Source of the DNA: JANRIC01 sp033765345
Lineage (GTDB): Bacteria; Bacteroidota; Bacteroidia; Cytophagales; Microscillaceae
DNA length: 10,045 nt
Assembly (NCBI GenBank): GCA_033765345.1
Contig: JANRIC010000215.1
Location: forward strand, 1-10,045
Direction: 5' to 3'
The translations under genes and the position numbers were made by a program. The notes under the pieces were generated by a model. That model did no database searches. It saw only the letters and a list, made by a program, of their open reading frames with translations, and was not told the DNA's origin. Numbering within the stretch: the first letter of the stretch is position 1; each line of letters opens with the position of its first letter. Below, piece by piece: positions 1-7,761 of this stretch.

Positions 1-66
1 AAAAAATACGAAAAAAAGCTCGCCGTCACCTGACGAGAAGCAAAAAATACGAAAAAAAAGCTCGCC
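1..66. repeat. Two tandem copies of an A-rich/GC-rich unit, cut by the window edge
   Basis: The segment at 1-24 recurs at 42-66 with a single extra A in the second A-run: an A-run, TACG, another A-run, then GCTCGCC. The period is 41 bases, so the copies are not in the same reading frame, which argues against coding. The spacer at 18-41 can fold: GTCA pairs with TGAC around a CC turn, and GCT at 18-20 pairs with AGC at 39-41 across wobble pairs and one mismatch. Read on the minus strand, this imperfect hairpin is followed by seven T, so it could act as a minus-strand terminator, but no minus-strand gene in the window ends there. The array may continue to the left. Confidence 0.7.
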
Positions 67-79
67 ATCCCGCCACTAA

Positions 80-99
80 TCTGAGTCGTCTCGCTCAGA
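80..99. repeat. Small inverted repeat (6 bp stem, 8 nt loop)
   Basis: TCTGAG at 80-85 is the exact reverse complement of CTCAGA at 94-99. The loop, TCGTCTCG, is GC-rich, unlike the AT-rich surroundings. No T-run follows on the plus strand, so it does not look like a plus-strand terminator. With the tandem repeats just to its left it may belong to one larger intergenic repeat family. The remaining bases to 200 show nothing I can name. Confidence 0.45.
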
Positions 100-202
100 C
101 CAAATACCCTTGATGAACAAGAGGTTAAGCAGCAAGGAATGATATGCCTTCTGCCAAAAGTACGGAAGACACAATAAACTTACATCCACATACGAAAGCA
201 TT

Positions 203-234
203 TTTGTCAAATAAATATTAATTGATTTAATTTG
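203..234 (+). promoter_or_regulatory. Putative Bacteroidota-type promoter for the 267-767 gene
   Basis: TTTG at 203-206 is followed after 20 bases by TTAATTTG at 227-234. This matches five of the six fixed positions of the known Bacteroidota -7 box TAnnTTTG, and the spacing fits the -33/-7 arrangement. The start codon at 267 lies 32 bases downstream, giving a short leader with no Shine-Dalgarno sequence, which is normal in this phylum. The region is AT-rich, so a chance match is possible. Confidence 0.4.
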
Positions 235-266
235 GAAAATCATTCAAAATTTATCTTTTTAAAATA

Positions 267-767
267 ATGCAAACTTCTATTTTGATCAAAAATTTTGTTT
301 TCACACTGATAACAATCTTACTTTTTTCGGCTTTCTCTGCACAACTTCTGGCATCGGGAATAATACCTCCCAATCAGACCAAAAATCCTGCTCCTGCCCA
401 TGCATTATCCTCAAAAGGCACTTCTTCTGCGTCTGGCAAGGCAGACCGCCTGGAAAGAAAAAAGGAGAAAGTCCAAAAATTCCTAAAATCCAAATTTGGG
501 CAGTGGATAATCAAACAAGCCCTCAAAAAAGCTGAAAACCGACAATATCGCCTCGAGAAAAAACAAGTAAAAGGAGATAAAACAGCAGTGAAGCTACTCA
601 AAGAAAAGCGCGAAAAACGATTTTCAATGAGTAGAAACCTCCGACTAGGCTTAATATTGGTAGTTATCGGACTGATTGCCTTGATTATCACAGGTTCTAT
701 ATTTTCAATCATAGGAAGTATCCTGATTCTTGTCGGCTTAATATTTATTCTTTTAGATTTGATCTAA
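267..767 (+). CDS. Small basic membrane protein with signal-like N-terminus, function unknown
   Basis: I do not recognise a family for this 166-residue protein. Residues 5-30 form a hydrophobic signal-like segment ending near LLASG. Residues 31-58 are rich in Pro, Ser, Ala and Gly. Residues 60-124 are strongly basic, with many Lys/Arg and some Glu, and probably helical. Residues 125-166 are almost wholly hydrophobic with regularly spaced Gly, enough for two membrane spans, and the protein ends directly in the second one (LLDLI). A signal-like segment, a Lys-rich linker and a terminal membrane hairpin also occur in many small Bacteroidota proteins with YqaE/Pmp3 or TM2 domains, but the motifs of those domains are absent here. 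The start at 267 gives a good signal sequence and sits just after a promoter-like site. The gene converges on the oxidoreductase gene with only 12 bases between the stops and no terminator in the gap. Confidence 0.8.
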   Translation: MQTSILIKNFVFTLITILLFSAFSAQLLASGIIPPNQTKNPAPAHALSSKGTSSASGKADRLERKKEKVQKFLKSKFGQWIIKQALKKAENRQYRLEKKQVKGDKTAVKLLKEKREKRFSMSRNLRLGLILVVIGLIALIITGSIFSIIGSILILVGLIFILLDLI

Positions 768-779
768 ACCTCAAAATAT

Positions 780-2312
780 TCAAGCTTTTTCATCCAATTG
801 TTTAAGCACTCTGACAGCCTCCAGACCTGAATCTACCGCTTCCAGAAATAGGGGAAGGCGGCTGTTATCCACTCCTGCATAAACCAAATGCGGCACGGAG
901 CGATGTTTGTTTTTGTCATTTAGTAAATAATTGATACCCGGAACAGGCATCGCATGCCCCATAAATTTGATAAAAACCCGCTCAATCAAAGAATTCATCC
1001 ATGCTTGATCTTTTTGAAAATATTCACTAATTAAATGGACAGCTTCATGCACCAATTTTTCGGGTGTATTTTGCAAAATTTTAAGAGTAGCCCGGTCTTT
1101 AGGCTCAAAACAATAATAAGCCGTAAGTACTTGTTTTTTGGTTGAATTTTGAAACTGCGCCTGAGAATCTACAAAACCCAAAAAATGTGTGTTTTCTCTC
1201 AAAAATTCATTTTGCCAGTAAACATCCTCACTCATTTGCTCTTTGAGTATAAAATTAATGACCACCCAGGGGGCATATTGGGTATGACTAAATAAGGCAT
1301 AATCATCAGAATACGTATATTGTAAGGCGTGTTTTTGCCCTGCATAAATGATTCGATTTACAGTGAATTCCTTGATTTTTTTTTCCTGAATAGCGATCAC
1401 CTCGACTTTAAATAAATTTCCCGACTTTACAATCTTTTTGACCAAATGCCCAGTCAGGATTGGTGCTAAGGGAATCTGAGTAAGCATTTTTTCAATAAAA
1501 TAATAATTTCCCTGAGGAGGGGAGAAGATATGCACATCACTATCCCAATAAGGACGAGCCGCATAATAATACAAACCAGCTAGAGCAGAAACCTGACTGT
1601 ATGTTCCTCCGAAATCGTCTTTCATTTGATAGTTAATTGCTCGGATAAGAGAATCCGAGGGTTTGAGATGGGTTCTGAGAAACTGCTCCAAAGTCAGGGC
1701 ATTTAAATGATACAAATCTGAATGAATCAATCGGGTGGGCAGCATCAATTTAGATTGGTACTTTTGCATAATTTCCAAAAAATCTTCTGCTTGTTGTAAG
1801 CCGTACAACACATCCTCCTGATAAACTCCTGAAATCAGACTTTGCCCCTCACGCTCCTGATCAATCAGGAATTGTTTATCCTTAAAATCCCAATAATTGC
1901 TGAATTTATTGAATTGAACAATTCCCAGTTCTTCCATAAACGCTATGACTTCCTCCCCAAAATAATTTGGGTAATTAAGATCATAATGTGCTCCTTGACA
2001 AAGCTTTAAGCCCTTATAATTGATCCCTCCCGAACTCCCGCCCAAACTCTCTGAAAGTTCACATAAAACAAAATCTTCTTTTCTGAGTTGATAAGCTGCC
2101 GTAATACCAGCAATTCCACCCCCGACAATGAACGTTTTTTGCGGGGGCATCTTGATTTTAGGATATTCCCCCGAATTCATTAAGTGATGACCAGCCGCCA
2201 TATCCGAATGCACGTGGATAGGATAAGAATACGATAAGCCTGAGTTTTTTTTATCAAAACATCCCGATAATAAAATTAGCCCTGAAAATTTGAGAAAATT
2301 CCTTCGACGCAT
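780..2312 (-). CDS. FAD-dependent amine-oxidase-like oxidoreductase, predicted Tat-exported lipoprotein
   Basis: The 510-residue product, read from the start at 2312, opens with MRRRNFLKFSG, a twin-arginine signal, followed by a hydrophobic stretch and the lipobox LLSGC with Cys18. It is therefore probably exported folded through Tat and lipid-anchored. The dinucleotide-binding site is clear: GGGIAG at residues 64-69, acidic E85 after the second strand (binding the FAD ribose in this fold), then GG at 91-92. The C-terminal FAD motif is at residues 476-510, with AGVDNSRLP and a later SG. This layout fits the NAD(P)-binding Rossmann flavoprotein group of amine oxidases and phytoene-desaturase-like enzymes. 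The middle, substrate-binding part gives no clear substrate. The frame is open upstream to an ATG at 2447, but those 45 extra residues would bury the Tat signal, so I prefer 2312. It is divergent from the T9SS block and probably unrelated to it. Confidence 0.88.
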   Translation of the reverse strand: MRRRNFLKFSGLILLSGCFDKKNSGLSYSYPIHVHSDMAAGHHLMNSGEYPKIKMPPQKTFIVGGGIAGITAAYQLRKEDFVLCELSESLGGSSGGINYKGLKLCQGAHYDLNYPNYFGEEVIAFMEELGIVQFNKFSNYWDFKDKQFLIDQEREGQSLISGVYQEDVLYGLQQAEDFLEIMQKYQSKLMLPTRLIHSDLYHLNALTLEQFLRTHLKPSDSLIRAINYQMKDDFGGTYSQVSALAGLYYYAARPYWDSDVHIFSPPQGNYYFIEKMLTQIPLAPILTGHLVKKIVKSGNLFKVEVIAIQEKKIKEFTVNRIIYAGQKHALQYTYSDDYALFSHTQYAPWVVINFILKEQMSEDVYWQNEFLRENTHFLGFVDSQAQFQNSTKKQVLTAYYCFEPKDRATLKILQNTPEKLVHEAVHLISEYFQKDQAWMNSLIERVFIKFMGHAMPVPGINYLLNDKNKHRSVPHLVYAGVDNSRLPLFLEAVDSGLEAVRVLKQLDEKA

Positions 2313-2488
2313 ACTTAAATTAATGATTTTTATCTTTTCACAAGGTAAAAATATATAGAAATAGGTGCTAGATTTTAGATTTTCATTAAATTGGGCGCAA
2401 GTTGAAAATAGCTTCTTTGAGACCAGTCTATCAAAATATAAAAACATAATTTTTAATTAACACAAATTGTTTATTTTAATTATCTCTT
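2313..2488. promoter_or_regulatory. Divergent intergenic region carrying promoters for both flanking genes
   Basis: This 176-base AT-rich gap separates the oxidoreductase start (minus) from the start of the T9SS block (plus), so both promoters should lie here. No exact TAnnTTTG box is visible. The closest plus-strand site is TAATTTTT at 2447-2454, but its nearest upstream TTTG (2416-2419) is 27 bases away, which is too far. On the minus strand, TTTG (bases 2466 to 2463) and a TATATTTTG-like stretch (2439 to 2431) are spaced about right, but the box is off by one base. Neither start codon has a convincing Shine-Dalgarno sequence. Confidence 0.4.
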
Positions 2489-5400
2489 ATGAAAAAAAAA
2501 CCTTTACTGCTATTTTTCCTAATCTTTTTCCTGAAAGCCGGCTATACTTTGTATGCCCAGGATGTAGGCTTGATTATCAATGAAATTAAAAGCGGCTCAG
2601 ATGCCGACACGATCACCATCCGAAGAGAGTTTATTGAATTGCTCGTAGTAGGTTGCCCCGGAAAAGGAGCTTATACAGGCAATACACCTGATAATATCGG
2701 TCCTGATCCAACTACGGTTGATATCCGAGGCTGGATCATTGACGATGATAATGGTGAGTTTTCCGCAGTGGGTGCCCCAAGTGTCACGCAAGGGCATATC
2801 CGATTTGCCAATAATCCTAACTGGCAGGCTGTACCCGTAGGTTCTATTATTTTGATTTACAATACAGCCGCTTATCGTGACCCGGTCACTAATATTGTGA
2901 CACCTCCAGCCAGCGATGACCCAACTGATATTGGAGGGGATAAAATCTATGTACTTGGGATAGATGCTAAAGACGACAATGGAGCACCTCTGATGCAATT
3001 TTGCCCTGATCTGCCTTCGGCTGCCAACCAAAATTATAATCCTCTTGTCTGTGTTTATGATACTGCTCGCATTGATAGCTGGAGATACATCGAGATGAGA
3101 AATGCCGGAGATGGTATCCAAATCCGAAAAGACAGCACAGCAAATTTCTTCCACGGAATTTCTTATGGCATAGCCGCCGACCCGGTCAATGGAGGTGCTC
3201 ATCTAGCAAGATCCATCGGCACTCGAAGCGTTCATTTTGCCAATACTGACGGTGCAAACCGAGACTTTATTTTTGCTAACCCCGGTGCAGGACCACGCAA
3301 TGACAACTACAGAGACCTAGCCGCTTATACTTCTTCAACAGGATCAGGAACACCCGGCAGAAGCAATAATACCCGCAATGGTGCTTATATAAGTCAGTTT
3401 ATTTCTACAGATGCCGGACCCGAAAAATTCGTCTGTGGTTTGACCACTACCTTGCAGGCATCCGGTGTGAAAGCCATTTGGACAGATACCGAAATGTGGA
3501 ATTTGAATGATGGATCAGGGGTTTGGACTGTAGAATCAACCCCTGTACCTCTTGCGGATGTTTCTTTTGGCTCTTTTACGCTCAGCACCTCCTCAGTCAG
3601 CGTAGATGTATCGGGTACGTATGTATTCCGATGGACGCAAACCCCTGCCGATAATATTTGTATTGATTCAGACATTGTCCCAGTTACATTTATTGAGAAC
3701 CCAGCCGCAGACGCAGGCACCGATTTGGTAGTCTGTGGGAGCGATACGACACTCAATGCCATACCCGGAGTTTTGGGAGAATGGGAGTTTATCCCTCGCA
3801 GAGATAGCCTAGGGAATCCGATTCAGTCTGGAGTCACCCTCGTAGATCCCAATGATCCTCAAACAGCTATTAATGTAATTGAAGAAGGAATTTATACCTT
3901 TCGATGGAAGGTCGGTATAGAAGGCGTAACTGGTTGTTTTGATACTGATGATGTAAAAGTACAATTTGTATTCAATGATTTTGTTTTTTCTGCCGGTAAC
4001 GATCAATCGGTATGCGGGTTGAACACTCGATTTGCAGGCAGTGGTCCGGGTGTTTGGAGTTTAATCAGCACATCTCCTGGTGGGCTACCGACACCTACCA
4101 TTCAAGACGATACTGATCCCAGAAGCCAAGTTACCGTAAGCCAGGCAGGAACTTATACATTTAAGTGGCTGGTGGGCGAAGGACAAATTTGTGAAGATAG
4201 CGATACTGTCAGGATTAAGTTTACCCAGCAACCCGTAGCGAATGCAGGCAAAGATTCTACCTTTTGCGGACTGAATTATACCCTCGCTGGCAATGCCCCA
4301 CAAACACAAACCGTAGGGCAATGGTCTCAAGTGAGCGGACCCGGCACAATTACCTTTAACAATAACTCTCTGCAAAATACTGGTATTCAGGCAAGTGTGG
4401 AAGGATTATACAGATTACGTTGGTCAATCAGTGGTGTAGATTCTACAATTTGTGTAGCTCAGGATGATGTCTCCCTCAATTTCATTGCCCAGCCTACTCC
4501 CTCCGCAGGGCCGGATACATTAATTTGTGGCTTGTCTTTTTCGGCACAAGGTTCTGCGCCACAAGATGCACTTACTACCGGACTCTGGACCTCGGTGCCA
4601 GGCAATCCTGGTACACCTGTTTTTGGCAATGCAACTGCATTTAATACACCTATAGCGGTGGATAATTTTGGGGACTATCAATTTGTCTGGACACTGACCC
4701 GTACCAAAGATGGCAGAAGTTGTCCGGTTTCGGATACAGTTTTAGTCACTTTTGTAGATATACCGGGCTCGGGACTTAGCAATCTTGCTGGTAGAGATAC
4801 CTCTATCTGTGGTTTTGAAATTGATTTGAATGCCCAACTACCTGTTGGTACGCCTCCTATTACCGGTGCCTGGGTATATGCTTCCGGCATTTCTCCTACG
4901 GGTACTACGGTAAACTTTGACGATATTACCAATCCGAATACCCGCATACGTGTAGATACCTCTACGGCTGTAACAGGAGATTATTTCTTTATCTGGACAC
5001 TATCTCAGCAACAATCCGGGCCGGTTTGTACCAATACAGATACGGTAAGGGTTAATTTTGTAGCTTTTCCTAAACCCAATGCCGGGAAGGATTCTACCAT
5101 TTGTGATGCTTCCCTGACATATACTTTACAGGGAAATGCCATACCCGCCGGAGGTGGAGGGGAGTGGCGATTGGTAAGCGGACCCGGCACAGCCTCATTT
5201 GCAGGCAATGACAATACCAAAGCCAATAGCCAAGTAACGGTGACAGCAGAGGGTGTTTATGAGTTTGAATGGCTACTGCGTACACTGCCGGATAGCTGTG
5301 AGCGAACCGACTTGGTGCAGCTTACCTTTGTAGTACCGCCCGTTCCGATTGCCGAGCCGGATACCAGCGGTATTTGTGATCAGGTGATTCAGGTCAATGG

Positions 5401-6619
5401 AAACCTTCCTGCGGGTACTACCGGAGTTTGGGCACAAATCAGTGGGCCGGGTACAGCTACTTTTGGAAGTAATACAGACCCTAGTACATCTGTGACCATC
5501 AATCAAGTAGGAAATTATGCCTTTATTTGGACACTTACCAAAGAATTTAATGGCGTACAGGTTTGCCCGGTTTCGGATACAATTCAGGTACAATTTATCA
5601 ATAATCCCATTCCAAATGCAGGGCCTGATGTATTGGATTATTGTTTTCCAAGTTCTCCTTCAGCTCCCCTGGCTGCAAGTCCTTCTTCAGGGCCAGTTGG
5701 CAATGGAATCTGGTCTACCCTGACTCCTGGAGCAAATTTTAGCGACCCTACCAATCCGACTACTTCGGTGACGGTGAGTGCCCCCGGAACCTATGATTTG
5801 GTTTGGACAATTGAGCCTGGGACTACCTGTGAGGTCAGTGATACGGTCTCACTTACTTTTACCAATCCGCTTACGGCTTCTGTGGCATCACTGCCTGATT
5901 CTATTTGCGGCTTAAGTAGTACGCTAAGAGCAACCAGTGGTTTTCCTGTGGGTCAATGGACTGCCAATCCCGCAGGTGGCGTAGTTTTTAGTGATCCTAC
6001 TTTGCCTACTACTTCGGTTACTGTTCCGGCAACGGGGGGTTATACATTTACCTGGGCAGAAGGTCAGGCTATTTGTAGAAGTACTGCCACTACGAATGCT
6101 GTGTATTTCTCTGAGCCGCTGGATGATCCAAGCTTGAATCCTTCGCCTGAGGTCATTATTTTTGAAGGCAAAAGTACTGTACTGACAGCGAGTGGAGGAG
6201 CGGAGTACCTCTGGAGTCCAACTACGGGGCTGAGTGACCCGACAAGTCCGAACCCAACGGCAAATCCTCTGGAAACCACTACCTATTCCGTAAGAATTAA
6301 ATCGGGTTTTTGCGATACTACCTTGAGTGTAACGGTGCGTGTGATCATCGAGCTACTTGTTCCAAATGTATTTACACCAAATGGTGATGGGCGTTTTGAT
6401 ACTTGGACAATTCAGGCACTTCCCGGATTTGATGATGCTTCTGTGGAAGTATTTGATCGTTGGGGAGATAGAGTGTTTGAAAGCAAGGGATATTCCACTC
6501 CCTGGGATGGTACCAATAAGAATAATGGGAAGCCGGTGCCGACTTCTACCTATTATTATGTCATTAAATTGAATAATGAACAACCTCCTTACACAGGATA
6601 TGTGACCGTAACCCGATAA
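2489..6619 (+). CDS. Large secreted multi-repeat surface protein with T9SS type B sorting domain (gliding-motility-associated C-terminal domain)
   Basis: This 1376-residue protein starts with a signal peptide (residues 1-24, cleaved near YAQ/D). Residues 26-295 resemble a lamin tail domain with insertions: LIINEI, then EFIELLV, DIRGWIIDDD, and the closing SGTPGRSNN common at the end of such domains. Ten Ig/PKD-like repeats of 84-100 residues follow, about 306-1212. A PKD-like segment lies at about 1220-1287 (EYLWSPTTGLSDP). Residues 1288-1376 are the type B T9SS sorting domain: VPNVFTPNGDG, then VEVFDRWGDRVFES, WDGTNKNNG and YYYVIKLNN. The role is probably a cell-surface or released adhesin, exported by Sec and then the T9SS. 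The ligand is unknown. The stop TAA is followed at once by an in-frame TAG. A PorP/SprF gene starts 34 bases on, its usual secretion partner. Large size and repeats recall SprB-type adhesins, but I cannot claim orthology. Confidence 0.93.
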   Translation: MKKKPLLLFFLIFFLKAGYTLYAQDVGLIINEIKSGSDADTITIRREFIELLVVGCPGKGAYTGNTPDNIGPDPTTVDIRGWIIDDDNGEFSAVGAPSVTQGHIRFANNPNWQAVPVGSIILIYNTAAYRDPVTNIVTPPASDDPTDIGGDKIYVLGIDAKDDNGAPLMQFCPDLPSAANQNYNPLVCVYDTARIDSWRYIEMRNAGDGIQIRKDSTANFFHGISYGIAADPVNGGAHLARSIGTRSVHFANTDGANRDFIFANPGAGPRNDNYRDLAAYTSSTGSGTPGRSNNTRNGAYISQFISTDAGPEKFVCGLTTTLQASGVKAIWTDTEMWNLNDGSGVWTVESTPVPLADVSFGSFTLSTSSVSVDVSGTYVFRWTQTPADNICIDSDIVPVTFIENPAADAGTDLVVCGSDTTLNAIPGVLGEWEFIPRRDSLGNPIQSGVTLVDPNDPQTAINVIEEGIYTFRWKVGIEGVTGCFDTDDVKVQFVFNDFVFSAGNDQSVCGLNTRFAGSGPGVWSLISTSPGGLPTPTIQDDTDPRSQVTVSQAGTYTFKWLVGEGQICEDSDTVRIKFTQQPVANAGKDSTFCGLNYTLAGNAPQTQTVGQWSQVSGPGTITFNNNSLQNTGIQASVEGLYRLRWSISGVDSTICVAQDDVSLNFIAQPTPSAGPDTLICGLSFSAQGSAPQDALTTGLWTSVPGNPGTPVFGNATAFNTPIAVDNFGDYQFVWTLTRTKDGRSCPVSDTVLVTFVDIPGSGLSNLAGRDTSICGFEIDLNAQLPVGTPPITGAWVYASGISPTGTTVNFDDITNPNTRIRVDTSTAVTGDYFFIWTLSQQQSGPVCTNTDTVRVNFVAFPKPNAGKDSTICDASLTYTLQGNAIPAGGGGEWRLVSGPGTASFAGNDNTKANSQVTVTAEGVYEFEWLLRTLPDSCERTDLVQLTFVVPPVPIAEPDTSGICDQVIQVNGNLPAGTTGVWAQISGPGTATFGSNTDPSTSVTINQVGNYAFIWTLTKEFNGVQVCPVSDTIQVQFINNPIPNAGPDVLDYCFPSSPSAPLAASPSSGPVGNGIWSTLTPGANFSDPTNPTTSVTVSAPGTYDLVWTIEPGTTCEVSDTVSLTFTNPLTASVASLPDSICGLSSTLRATSGFPVGQWTANPAGGVVFSDPTLPTTSVTVPATGGYTFTWAEGQAICRSTATTNAVYFSEPLDDPSLNPSPEVIIFEGKSTVLTASGGAEYLWSPTTGLSDPTSPNPTANPLETTTYSVRIKSGFCDTTLSVTVRVIIELLVPNVFTPNGDGRFDTWTIQALPGFDDASVEVFDRWGDRVFESKGYSTPWDGTNKNNGKPVPTSTYYYVIKLNNEQPPYTGYVTVTR
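3404..6121 (+). repeat. Ten tandem protein repeats, each with a conserved cysteine pair
   Basis: Each unit opens with a version of AGxDxxxCG and closes with a version of YxFxW, then Cys, then SDTVxVxF. The first cysteines are at residues 316, 416, 509, 593, 680, 774, 872, 963, 1052 and 1140, so the spacing is 84 to 100. The second cysteine in each unit precedes the SDTV-like strand, as in ICEDSDTV or SCPVSDTV, so a disulfide within each domain is likely after export. The last unit is degenerate at its end (ICRSTATTNAVYF). Some units share exact DNA stretches, for example 15 bases at 4334-4348 and 5177-5191, and another 15 at 4724-4738 and 5567-5581. Confidence 0.88.
6350..6616 (+). other. Coding segment for the T9SS type B C-terminal sorting domain
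   Basis: This marks the last roughly 89 residues of the large surface protein. The key residues are VPNVFTPNGDG at its start, the RWGDRVF strand in the middle and the WDGTNKNNGKPVP turn before the final YYYVIKL strand. The domain family (CHU_C / gliding motility-associated C-terminal domain) directs proteins through the type IX secretion channel. Type B domains are known to need a PorP/SprF-type partner, which agrees with the gene just downstream. Confidence 0.93.
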
Positions 6620-6653
6620 TAGACTAATTTACAAACAAAGAGATTAATTACCT

Positions 6654-7757
6654 ATGAAATTTATAAAGATATACATATTGTTTTTGGGATTCTTTTGGAT
6701 CGTCTATTCTGCACAGGCGCAACAAAGACCTCAATTTAGTCAATATATGACTAACAATTTTTTGTTTAACCCCGCAGCCACTGGAGCTTATGATTACCTT
6801 GACTTTCGTCTGGGTTTTCGCAACCAATGGTCAGGCTTTGAAGGCGCGCCAAGGACTGTGTTTTTGAGTGGGCAGGGGAGATTAGGAAGCCACCCCAAAG
6901 CTAAAGGACCTTTGCCTACCATTGGAACAATAGATTATGGTAATTTTAAAACAAAAAGAAATAAAATAACCAATGAAGAAGAACCTAGAGGTAATCAGAG
7001 AATTAAACAAGCTGTGGGAGGACTCTTATTTTATGATGAGACCGGACCGATAAGCCGCTGGATGTTGTATGGTTCTTATGCAGTACATGTACCCATCAAA
7101 GATGAGTTGTTTTTTTCTCTGGGAGTTCACGGGGGGCTACTCCGACACGGGTTGGATGAAAATAAGCTGGTCTCTGATCCTTTTAATCCGACTGTGATTG
7201 ACCCGGCACTTAGTGGAGGCAATCTGGCTTCTGTTGTACCTGATCTAGCACTTGGCCTGATGGTGTATAAAATGGGTGCTGATCGGGAGAAACCCGGATA
7301 TTATGTGGGTTTTGCAATGAATCAGCTCTTACAAAGCAAGTTGTCTTTTTCGGATGTTGAAGAAAATAAACTTCAACTGCATTATTTTATCACGGGAGGC
7401 TATCAATATCCTATCAGCGATAAAGTTGATATAATCCCCTCGATTGCCATTAAATTTCTGAAAGGTGCTCCGGTATCTTATCAGTTGAATGCAAGAGCAG
7501 CCTTCCAACTGGGTGATAAAAATAATTTGTGGGTAGGTAGCGGATACAGCAATGAGGGTACGTTCCCCTTTTTGGCAGGTATTGGTATTTCCAAATTTCT
7601 GGATCTTAATTTTTCTTATGATTTGGTCAGTACCAGCCTGAATAAGTATACCAAAAATATTCTCCCTGCAAATATTGTCAATACACAAACCTATGAAATC
7701 AGTCTGGGTTTACGCTTGAGAGATACCAGAGAAGTAATCAGACATAATCTATTTTAA
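6654..7757 (+). CDS. PorP/SprF family type IX secretion outer-membrane protein
   Basis: This 367-residue protein has a signal peptide (residues 1-23, ending SAQAQ) and then the hallmark start of the family, QFSQYMTNNFLFNPAATG at residues 27-44, followed by LGFRNQWSGFEGAPRT. The rest shows alternating polar and hydrophobic beta strands with Gly-rich turns, fitting an outer-membrane barrel of about 14 strands. The last strand, YEISLGLRLR, is followed by a short charged tail rather than a terminal aromatic. In the family, PorP helps gingipain-type secretion and SprF is needed for SprB to reach the surface. Here it most likely serves the type B protein encoded 34 bases upstream. The OmpA-like gene starts 4 bases after its stop, which suggests translational coupling. 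No Shine-Dalgarno sequence precedes the start. Family assignment is firm; the specific partner is inferred from position. Confidence 0.93.
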   Translation: MKFIKIYILFLGFFWIVYSAQAQQRPQFSQYMTNNFLFNPAATGAYDYLDFRLGFRNQWSGFEGAPRTVFLSGQGRLGSHPKAKGPLPTIGTIDYGNFKTKRNKITNEEEPRGNQRIKQAVGGLLFYDETGPISRWMLYGSYAVHVPIKDELFFSLGVHGGLLRHGLDENKLVSDPFNPTVIDPALSGGNLASVVPDLALGLMVYKMGADREKPGYYVGFAMNQLLQSKLSFSDVEENKLQLHYFITGGYQYPISDKVDIIPSIAIKFLKGAPVSYQLNARAAFQLGDKNNLWVGSGYSNEGTFPFLAGIGISKFLDLNFSYDLVSTSLNKYTKNILPANIVNTQTYEISLGLRLRDTREVIRHNLF

Positions 7758-7761
7758 TCGG

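Noticed and set aside
1..66. CRISPR array
   Set aside because: Only two units are visible, the repeat is largely A-runs, the gap between copies is about 17 bases, and no cas gene is nearby.
374..712. Antisense open frame opposite the small membrane protein
   Set aside because: The plus-strand frame has a signal-like N-terminus and membrane spans. The antisense product is a Ser/Arg/Phe-rich reflection of the Lys-rich codons.
2313..2447. N-terminal extension of the oxidoreductase from the ATG at 2447
   Set aside because: The 45 extra residues have no domain-like pattern and would place the RRxFLK export signal and lipobox inside the protein. The start at 2312 gives a standard Tat lipoprotein.
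2597..3202. Antisense open frame of 201 codons opposite the lamin-tail-like region
   Set aside because: It lies wholly inside a well-supported gene on the other strand, its product shows no domain-like pattern, and it has no start context. The same applies to the shorter antisense frames across 3394-6583, 7329-7688, 7965-8231 and 9188-9382.
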